A stretch of DNA of 64,000 nt from Streptomyces brasiliensis (GTDB lineage: Bacteria; Actinomycetota; Actinomycetes; Streptomycetales; Streptomycetaceae), in the NCBI RefSeq assembly GCF_014647875.1, contig NZ_BMQA01000005.1, positions 186,001 through 250,000 of the forward strand, read 5' to 3'. Shown here piece after piece: positions 24,483-30,856 of the stretch. Position numbers and translations under genes: made by a program. The notes under the pieces were generated by a model that saw only the letters and a list, made by a program, of their open reading frames with translations, searched no databases and was not told where the DNA came from. Numbering within the stretch: position 1 is the first letter of the stretch; each line of letters opens with the position of its first letter.

Positions 24483-24553
24483 CCACCTCCCGATCCGGAG
24501 CATCCGGAGCCACCGGAGCGGCCGGCGCGCACACCCCGGGAGCCGCCCGATGA
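24479..24553 (+). CDS. 24-codon bridging ORF
   Basis: The ORF MTTSRSGASGATGAAGAHTPG followed by AAR has a strong AAGGAG RBS eight bases upstream of its ATG and overlaps the epimerase gene's start by ATGA. It is Ser/Ala/Gly/Thr-rich, so it is unlikely to fold. I infer a translational bridge or uORF to the epimerase. Confidence 0.4.
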   Translation: MTTSRSGASGATGAAGAHTPGAAR

Positions 24554-25509
24554 GGGTCCTGCTGATCGGAGCCAACGGCTACCTGGGCCGCTTCGTCGCC
24601 GACCGCCTGCTCGCCGACCCGGCCGTCCAGCTCACCGCACTCGGCCGCGGTGACGACGCCGACGTCCGCTTCGACCTCGCCAGCGGCAGCCCCGGCGCGC
24701 TCACCCGCTTCCTGGACGCGGTCCACCCCGGTGTCGTCGTCAACTGCGCCGGCGCCACCCGCGGCGGCGCCCGCGAACTCACCCGGCACAACACCGTCGC
24801 CGTCGCCACCGTCTGCGAGGCCCTGCGCCGCAGCGGCTGCGGAGCCCGTCTGGTGCAGATCGGGTGCAGCGCCGAGTACGGTCCGAGCCAGCCGGGCTCC
24901 TCCACGGCCGAGGACGCCGTACCCCGCCCCGGAGGCCCGTACGGCGTCAGCAAACTCGCCGCCACCGAACTCGTCCTGGGCTCGGGCCTGGACGCCGTCA
25001 TCCTGAGGGTGTTCTCACCCGCCGGACCCGGCACCCCGGCGGGCTCCCCGCTCGGCAGGCTCGCCGAGGCCATGCGCCGTGCCATGCAGTCCGGCGACGG
25101 TGAACTCAAGCTCGGCGGCCTGGGCGCCCAGCGCGACTTCATCGACGTCCGCGACGTCGCGCGCGCCGTGCACGCGGCCTCTCTCTCCGCCGCGCAGGGC
25201 GTCATCAACATCGGTTCGGGCCGTGCCGTCCGTCTCCGGGACGCCGCCGCCGTCCTCGCCCGCGTCGCCGGATACGGGGGCACCCTGCACGAACTCGACG
25301 GACCTCCCGGCCCGCTGCGGGCATCCATCGGCCACCCCCGCAGCGAATCCGACCACGCGGCCCCGGTCGCGTACCCGTACCCCGACGGCTGCGGCAGCTG
25401 GCAGCAGGCCGACGTGCGCACCGCACGCGACCGGCTCGGCTGGCGCCCCCGGATCAACCTCGAAGAATCCCTCGCAGACATCTGGATGGAGGCGGCATGC
25501 CGCATCTGA
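24550..25509 (+). CDS. NAD-dependent epimerase/dehydratase (SDR)
   Basis: This 319-residue extended short-chain dehydrogenase begins MRVLLIGANGYLGRFVADRLL, the NAD-binding Rossmann GxxGxxG motif. The catalytic Tyr and Lys are in YGVSK near residue 135-139, with the Ser in GCSAEYG near 108-114. RDFIDVRDVARAVHAA near 196-211 is the usual cofactor/substrate loop, and the C-terminus RLGWRPRINLEESLADI matches sugar-nucleotide epimerases. In this context a UDP-HexNAc C4-epimerase like PelX, supplying the glycosyltransferase, is an attractive inference. Its ATG overlaps the bridging ORF. It ends 13 bp inside the next gene. Confidence 0.82.
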   Translation: MRVLLIGANGYLGRFVADRLLADPAVQLTALGRGDDADVRFDLASGSPGALTRFLDAVHPGVVVNCAGATRGGARELTRHNTVAVATVCEALRRSGCGARLVQIGCSAEYGPSQPGSSTAEDAVPRPGGPYGVSKLAATELVLGSGLDAVILRVFSPAGPGTPAGSPLGRLAEAMRRAMQSGDGELKLGGLGAQRDFIDVRDVARAVHAASLSAAQGVINIGSGRAVRLRDAAAVLARVAGYGGTLHELDGPPGPLRASIGHPRSESDHAAPVAYPYPDGCGSWQQADVRTARDRLGWRPRINLEESLADIWMEAACRI

Positions 25510-26246
25510 CCAGCACCAAACCGAGCGCCACGAGCACAGGACTCAGCACCGCCTTCGGCATCCCCGGCTACGCCCACCCCCTCGTCGCCCCCGCCGAATG
25601 GGCCGAGCTCACCCGGCCCGGCACACCTCTGCACTGGGTCGCCCTCAACGTCGCGGACGGCCCCGGCACCCGCCCCGACCCGCACTGCCTGGAGGCGGCC
25701 GGGCGGCTGAGCAACGCCGGTGTCCGTGTCCTGGGCCACCTCGACACGGCGTACGGCGCCCGGCCCGTGATCGACCTCCTGTCCGACGCGCGGCTCTACG
25801 TCGACTGGTACCGCGTCGACGGCTTCCTTCTGAACCGTTGTCCCACCGAGCGCGGCGCGCTCCCCGAGGTCCGGCACGCCGTCACCGCGCTGCGGGCCCT
25901 GCGTGACAATGCCCACATCGTCCTCGGCCACGGCAGCCATCCCCATGCGGGCTACGCCGAGAACGCCGACCAGTTGGTAACCTTCTCCGGCCCCTGGACC
26001 GAGTACCGCTGGTCGCAGGTGGCCGAGTGGACCGCGGACTATCCGCCGGACCGCTTCTGCCACTTCGTGCACGGTGTGCCCCGCGGTCACCTCGAGGAGG
26101 CGCTGCGCATCGCGCGCTGGCAGGGAGCCGCCACGATCTACTTCACCGACCACACCGATCGCGGCGGGCGCACCGACCCTTGGGGGACCATGCCCGGTTA
26201 CTGGGACGAAATCGTCTCGCGGGTCGGAACGGGTGTCTCGGAATGA
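25497..26246 (+). CDS. Spherulin-4-like protein, probable loss of catalytic acids
   Basis: This 249-residue protein belongs to the spherulin-4 / GH135-GH166-like fold found in Sph3 and in the hydrolase part of PelA, enzymes that cut GalNAc polysaccharide. Typical elements are WVALNVADGPG near 47-57, LGHLDTAYGARP 79-90, DWYRVDGFLLNRC near 103-115, and YFTDHTDRGGRTDPWGTMPGYWDEI at the end. In active members the segment after VDG usually reads GIF(F)DE, and a second Glu comes later; here the places read NRC and TFSG (162-165). So the catalytic acids appear to be missing. No signal peptide is seen, which also argues against a secreted hydrolase. It starts 13 bp before the epimerase stop. Confidence 0.75.
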   Translation: MPHLTSTKPSATSTGLSTAFGIPGYAHPLVAPAEWAELTRPGTPLHWVALNVADGPGTRPDPHCLEAAGRLSNAGVRVLGHLDTAYGARPVIDLLSDARLYVDWYRVDGFLLNRCPTERGALPEVRHAVTALRALRDNAHIVLGHGSHPHAGYAENADQLVTFSGPWTEYRWSQVAEWTADYPPDRFCHFVHGVPRGHLEEALRIARWQGAATIYFTDHTDRGGRTDPWGTMPGYWDEIVSRVGTGVSE

Positions 26247-26265
26247 AGAAGGCCATGGCAGTGTT
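26240..26265 (+). promoter_or_regulatory. SigR-type promoter for moeZ, overlapping the upstream stop codon
   Basis: GGAAT (26240-26244), 18 bp, then GTT (26263-26265) is the SigR consensus. The -35 box runs into the stop codon of the spherulin-4 gene, so moeZ can be switched on separately from the Pel-like operon. Expected start near 26272, about 38 bp before the GTG start codon. I recall the S. coelicolor orthologue being listed as SigR-dependent. Confidence 0.7.
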
Positions 26266-26309
26266 ACACACAGAACAACCGTAGTGATTGACCGACCAAC
26301 GGAGTCCCC

Positions 26310-27488
26310 GTGTCGCTGCCACCCCTGGTCGAGCCAGCTTCTGAGCTCACCGTAGACGAGGTCCGCAGGTACTCCCGCCACCTGATCATCCCCGACGTGG
26401 GGATGGACGGGCAGAAGCGGCTGAAGAACGCCAAGGTGCTCTGTGTGGGCGCCGGCGGCCTGGGCTCGCCGGCGCTGATGTACCTGGCCGCGGCCGGCGT
26501 GGGCACGCTCGGCATCGTGGAGTTCGACGAGGTCGACGAGTCGAACCTGCAGCGCCAGATCATCCACAGCCAGTCCGACATCGGCCGGTCCAAGGCCGAG
26601 TCCGCCCGCGACAGTGTCAAGGGCATCAACCCGTACGTGGACGTGATCCTTCACGAGGAGCGGCTCGAGGCCGACAACGTGATGGACATCTTCAGCCAGT
26701 ACGACCTGATCGTCGACGGCACGGACAACTTCGCGACCCGTTACCTGGTCAACGATGCCTGCGTGCTGCTGAACAAGCCGTACGTATGGGGCTCGATCTA
26801 CCGCTTCGACGGCCAGGCCTCGGTCTTCTGGTCCGAGCACGGCCCCTGCTACCGCTGCCTCTACCCGGAGCCCCCGCCCCCGGGCATGGTCCCGTCCTGC
26901 GCCGAGGGCGGCGTCCTGGGCGTGCTGTGCGCGTCCATCGGCTCCATCCAGGTCACCGAGGCGATCAAGGTCCTCACCGGCACCGGCGAGCCGCTGGTCG
27001 GCCGGCTGATGATCTACGACGCCCTGGAGATGCAGTACCGCCAGGTCAAGGTCCGCAAGGACCCGAACTGCGCGGTCTGCGGCGAGAACCCGACCGTCAC
27101 CGAGCTCATCGACTACGAGGCCTTCTGTGGCGTCGTCTCCGAGGAGGCCCAGGCGGCGGCCGCCGACTCCACGATCACTCCCAAGCAGCTCAAGGAGTGG
27201 ATCGACGACGGCGAGAACATCGAGATCATCGACGTCCGCGAGCCGAACGAGTACGAGATCGTCTCCATCCCGGGTGCCAAGCTGATCCCGAAGAACGAGT
27301 TCCTCATGGGCAGCGCCCTGGAGACCCTCCCGCAGGACAAGAAGATCGTCCTGCACTGCAAGACGGGTGTCCGCAGTGCCGAGGTCCTCGCCGTGCTGAA
27401 GTCCGCGGGCTTCGCGGACGCCGTGCACGTCGGCGGCGGTGTGATCGGCTGGGTCAACCAGATCGAGCCGACCAAGCCGGTCTACTAG
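26310..27488 (+). CDS. Adenylyltransferase/sulfurtransferase MoeZ
   Basis: This 392-residue cytosolic enzyme has an E1-like adenylation domain fused to a rhodanese domain. It activates the C-terminus of sulfur-carrier proteins (MoaD-, CysO-, QbsE-like) by ATP and then transfers sulfur, serving molybdopterin, cysteine and thio-metabolite synthesis. Seen: Rossmann GAGGLGSP 47-54, EFDEVDESNLQRQ near 70-82, DGTDNFATRY near 135, zinc ligands CYRC near 186 and CAVCG near 254, a VPSCAEGGVLGV active Cys, and the rhodanese loop CKTGVRS near 350 with catalytic Cys. The GTG at 26310 is supported by GGAG seven bases upstream. The SigR-type promoter suggests induction by thiol stress. Confidence 0.93.
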   Translation: MSLPPLVEPASELTVDEVRRYSRHLIIPDVGMDGQKRLKNAKVLCVGAGGLGSPALMYLAAAGVGTLGIVEFDEVDESNLQRQIIHSQSDIGRSKAESARDSVKGINPYVDVILHEERLEADNVMDIFSQYDLIVDGTDNFATRYLVNDACVLLNKPYVWGSIYRFDGQASVFWSEHGPCYRCLYPEPPPPGMVPSCAEGGVLGVLCASIGSIQVTEAIKVLTGTGEPLVGRLMIYDALEMQYRQVKVRKDPNCAVCGENPTVTELIDYEAFCGVVSEEAQAAAADSTITPKQLKEWIDDGENIEIIDVREPNEYEIVSIPGAKLIPKNEFLMGSALETLPQDKKIVLHCKTGVRSAEVLAVLKSAGFADAVHVGGGVIGWVNQIEPTKPVY

Positions 27489-27512
27489 ACACGGGCCTTC
27501 CCCGGCCCCGGA

Positions 27513-27543
27513 GGGGCTCGGCACCTGGTGTGCCGGGCCCCTT
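27513..27543. terminator. Bidirectional terminator between moeZ and hydrolase gene
   Basis: A 12-bp stem with one G-T pair (arms 27513-27524 and 27530-27541), 5-base loop, lies between convergent moeZ and the lipoprotein hydrolase. Confidence 0.7.
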
Positions 27544-27577
27544 CGCGCTGCCCGGAGTTGCTCGCGGGCGTCCGGCG

Positions 27578-29122
27578 CTACGAGCAGACCTTGCCGTCCT
27601 TCGGCACCGTCCCGTCCAGCAGATACGCGTTCACCGTCGAGTCCACGCAGTCGCTCCCGTTGCCGTACGCCCCGTGACCCTCGCCCTTCCAGGTCAGCTC
27701 CACACCGACGTCCTTGCCCAGTTCGTCGGCCATCCTGCGGGCCCCTTCGTACGGCGTCGCGGGGTCCCCGGTGTTGCCGACCAGCAGGATCGGCGCCGCG
27801 CCCGGCGCGCCGACCTCCGGGGTGTCGTACTGCCCGGCCACCGGCCAGTCGTGGCACCACCCGGCCGTGTCCCAGCCGAGGAAGTCCCCGAACACCGGTG
27901 AGATCCTCTCGAACTCCGGCAGCAGCTTCTTCGTCTCCGCGAGCGTGGGCCGCTGCTTGTCGTCCAAGCACGATATGACCCGTTGTGCGTGGGCCGTCGT
28001 GCCGTAGTGGCCCGAGGAGTCACGCTCGTTGTAGTTGTCGGCCAGCGACAGCAGCCCCGAACCGTCACCCTCCTCCGCGGACTTCAGGGCACTGGTCAGC
28101 GTCGGCCAGCTGGCCTTGCTGTACAGGGGCAGCACGATGCCGGTGACCGCGAGGCTCTGGGTCAGCTTGCGGCCCGACGAGGTGGACAAGGGCTCCGCGT
28201 CGATCCGCTTCAGCAGGGCGGCGATCTTCTGCGAGCCCTGCTTCGGGTCCTGGCCCGTGGACTTGAGGTAGTCGTCGAGGGCCCGCTGGAACCCCCTGGC
28301 CTGGTTCTCGGCGTGGCCCACCGAGTCGGCGGCCGGGTCGACCACCGCGTCGAGGACCGTCCGCCCCACGTTCTTCGGGAACAAGTGGGCGTACACGCCG
28401 CCCAGTTCGGTGCCGTACGAGATGCCGAAGTAGTGCATCGTCGTGTCGCCCAGCACCTGGCGCATCAGGTCCATGTCGCGGGCCGTGTCGGTCGTCGAGA
28501 CATGGGCCATCAGCGTGCCGGCCGCCCGCTCGCAGCCCTTGCCGAAGTCGGCGGCGTCCTGGAAGTACGCCTTCTCCTCGGCCGGGGTGTCCGGGGTGGC
28601 GTCGATCGTCTCGGCGGCCCGGATGTCCCGGTCACTGCGGCAGCGGATGCCCTCACTGGCGCCGACGCCGCGCGGGTCCCAGCTCACGAGGTCGTAGCGC
28701 TCGCGCAGTTGGGAGACCGTGGCGGCGTAGTACGGCATCGTCGACACGCCCGAGCCGCCCGGTCCGCCGAAGTTGAACAGGAGCGAGCCGATGCGGTCGC
28801 TTCCGGTGGCGCGGGTCCGGATCAGCGCGAGGCCGATGGTCGCGCCGTCCGGATGTGCCCAGTCCAGCGGGACCTTGAGCGTCGCGCACTGCCAGTCGCC
28901 GCCCGGCGCGGCCGTGTCCGCCGTGCCCTTGCAGCGACCCCAGTCGAGTTTCTGCGAGGTGAGAGAGGAGGGCAGGTCGGCGGACGTGGCGGCGGGTGAC
29001 GTCGCCGGAGCGCCGGACCCGCCCTTCCCCTCGTCCTCGTCCCCGCCGGACGAACCACCACCGCACCCGGCCAGCAGCACGGCCGCGGCGACCGCGGCCG
29101 TCCACCGCACGAAACGCGACAT
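27578..29122 (-). CDS. Secreted lipoprotein peptidase-like alpha/beta hydrolase (1)
   Basis: This 514-residue protein is a tripeptidyl-aminopeptidase-like (SlpD/SlpE type) hydrolase exported as a lipoprotein: signal peptide MSRFVRWTAAVAAAVLLAGC with the Cys of the lipobox at residue 20, followed by a Gly/Ser/Asp linker. The oxyanion loop is NFGGPGGSG near residue 122-130, the nucleophile is in GISYGTELGG near 220-229, Asp in GNTGDPATPYEGA near 452, His in GEGHGAYGNG near 482-491, then the family C-terminus with Cys residues. It probably cleaves N-terminal peptides outside the cell. Start 29122 has a GGGGGG RBS. It is a paralogue of the next gene, sharing many segments. Confidence 0.88.
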   Translation of the reverse strand: MSRFVRWTAAVAAAVLLAGCGGGSSGGDEDEGKGGSGAPATSPAATSADLPSSLTSQKLDWGRCKGTADTAAPGGDWQCATLKVPLDWAHPDGATIGLALIRTRATGSDRIGSLLFNFGGPGGSGVSTMPYYAATVSQLRERYDLVSWDPRGVGASEGIRCRSDRDIRAAETIDATPDTPAEEKAYFQDAADFGKGCERAAGTLMAHVSTTDTARDMDLMRQVLGDTTMHYFGISYGTELGGVYAHLFPKNVGRTVLDAVVDPAADSVGHAENQARGFQRALDDYLKSTGQDPKQGSQKIAALLKRIDAEPLSTSSGRKLTQSLAVTGIVLPLYSKASWPTLTSALKSAEEGDGSGLLSLADNYNERDSSGHYGTTAHAQRVISCLDDKQRPTLAETKKLLPEFERISPVFGDFLGWDTAGWCHDWPVAGQYDTPEVGAPGAAPILLVGNTGDPATPYEGARRMADELGKDVGVELTWKGEGHGAYGNGSDCVDSTVNAYLLDGTVPKDGKVCS

Positions 29123-29255
29123 GCCCAACCCCCCTCGCAAGCCCTCCGCGCATCCGGCGGAGAGCGGTCAGGCCATAGTAGGCGGATCGAGCCGAGCCGA
29201 TCGTCGCCTGTGGATAACCTTTTGACCTGCGAGTTTTCCGGAATTCGGGGGTGAG

Positions 29256-30794
29256 TCAGGAGCAGACCGTCCCGGCCGCGGGCACCTTGCCGTCGAGCAG
29301 ATAGCCGTTCACGGCGCTCTGCACGCACTTGTTCTTGCTGTCGTAGGCGCCGTGCCCCTGCCCCTTGTACGTCAGCTCGACGCCGACTCCCTTGCCGAGC
29401 GCTTCCACCATCTTCCGCGCCCCCTCGAAGGGAGTCGCCGGGTCGCCGGTGTTGCCCACGACGAGGATCGGCGCCGATCCGGGCGCACTCACATCGGGAT
29501 GGTCGGCGGCGCCCGGCACCGCCCAGTCGGTGCAGGTGACCATGCCCCAGGCCAGGTAGTCCCCGAACAGAGGGGAGGCGGCGCGGAACTCGGGCAGCCT
29601 CTGCTGGACGAAGCCGGCGCTGTAACGCGGCTTCTCGTCGGAACAGTTGATGGCCACGTTCGCCGACATGATGTTGCTGTACTCGCCGTTCTCGCTGCGG
29701 CCGTTCATCGAGTCGGACAGCAGCATCAGGATCTTTCCGTCGCCGTCGTAAGCGTCCTGCAGGCCCTCGGTGAGGTACTCCCAGAAGTCCTTGGAGTACA
29801 GGGACTGCGCGATGCCGTTGGTAGCGGCGGTCTGGGTCAGCTCGCGCGGGAAGATGCCCGGGATCGGCTTCTTCTCGAGGTCCGCGAGCAGCTTGGCGAT
29901 ACGGTCCTTGACGTCCTGCGGGGTGTTCCCGATCGGGCACTCCGTCGTCTTCGACGTGCAGTCCTCGGCGAAGTTGCCGAGCGCGAGCTGGAAGCCCTTC
30001 GCCTGCGCGAGGGAGCTCTGTTCGGGGTTCTGCGTGGGGTCCACGACGGCGTCGAACACGGCCCGGCCGACGTTCTTGGGGAACAAGTGGGCGTAGACAC
30101 CGCCCAGTTCGGTGCCGTACGAGATGCCGAAGTAGTGCAGCTTGCTGTCCCCGAGGACCTGGCGCATCAGGTCCATGTCACGGGCCGCGTCGGTGGTGCG
30201 CACGTGCGGCAGGATCTTCTTCGAGTTCTTCTCGCAGGCCGCGTTGAAATTCCTGGTGCGGTCCAGGAGCTGGGTGCGCTCGGCGCTGTTGTCGGGCGTC
30301 GCGTCCTGCTGGAAGAACACGTCGAGCTGCGCGTCGCTCTTGCACTCCACGGGGGCACTGCGCCCGACGCCCCGCGGGTCGAAGCTCACCAGGTCGTAGC
30401 GGGTGCGCAGCGTCGCGTAGTCCTCGCCGAAGGCGGGCAGCGTGGTGACACCGCTGCCGCCGGGTCCGCCGAAGTTGAAGACGAGCGAGCCGATCCGCTT
30501 GCTCGCGGGGCCGCTGGCCCGGGCCCGGATCAGGGCCAGCCCGATGGTGTCGCCCTTGGGGTCGCTCCAGTTGAGCGGCGCCTTCAGGGTGGCGCACTGC
30601 CATGAGCCGCCGCCCGGCAGCGGGGACGGGGAAGTGCCGCCACCCTCCGCCTGGGATGGGGCCGGGCAGTCCTTCCAGTCCAGTTTCTGCGCCGTCAGGT
30701 CCTCGTTCCTGGAGCCGTCGCCGCAGCCCACGAGCAGCGAGGGCAGCAGGACGGCGGCGGTCAGGGCGGCGCGGATCCGGGATGGGTTCGGCAT
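29256..30794 (-). CDS. Secreted lipoprotein peptidase-like alpha/beta hydrolase (2)
   Basis: This 512-residue protein is the tandem paralogue of the preceding one: signal peptide MPNPSRIRAALTAAVLLPS then LLVGC lipobox, Cys at residue 24. LVFNFGGPGGSGVTTLP, the nucleophile GISYGTELGG, Asp in ILVVGNTGDPATPFEGA, and His in YKGQGHGAYDSK are all conserved. Segments such as TTDAARDMDLMRQVLGDSK and YFGISYGTELGGVYAHLFPK are nearly identical in both, so the pair arose by duplication. It lies 133 bp upstream of the other and on the same strand, so the two may share a transcript. The gene could act on secreted peptides, like other Tap-type proteins. Confidence 0.88.
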   Translation of the reverse strand: MPNPSRIRAALTAAVLLPSLLVGCGDGSRNEDLTAQKLDWKDCPAPSQAEGGGTSPSPLPGGGSWQCATLKAPLNWSDPKGDTIGLALIRARASGPASKRIGSLVFNFGGPGGSGVTTLPAFGEDYATLRTRYDLVSFDPRGVGRSAPVECKSDAQLDVFFQQDATPDNSAERTQLLDRTRNFNAACEKNSKKILPHVRTTDAARDMDLMRQVLGDSKLHYFGISYGTELGGVYAHLFPKNVGRAVFDAVVDPTQNPEQSSLAQAKGFQLALGNFAEDCTSKTTECPIGNTPQDVKDRIAKLLADLEKKPIPGIFPRELTQTAATNGIAQSLYSKDFWEYLTEGLQDAYDGDGKILMLLSDSMNGRSENGEYSNIMSANVAINCSDEKPRYSAGFVQQRLPEFRAASPLFGDYLAWGMVTCTDWAVPGAADHPDVSAPGSAPILVVGNTGDPATPFEGARKMVEALGKGVGVELTYKGQGHGAYDSKNKCVQSAVNGYLLDGKVPAAGTVCS

Positions 30795-30856
30795 GAACCC
30801 ATCCTGCGGTCGCGCACGGCGGGGCGCTCGGGGCACGGGCCGTAAGAGGTACGGCC

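Noticed and set aside
24579..27971. 1130-codon minus-strand frame over epimerase, spherulin-4 and moeZ
   Set aside because: A shadow frame; moeZ and epimerase motifs on the plus strand are unmistakable.
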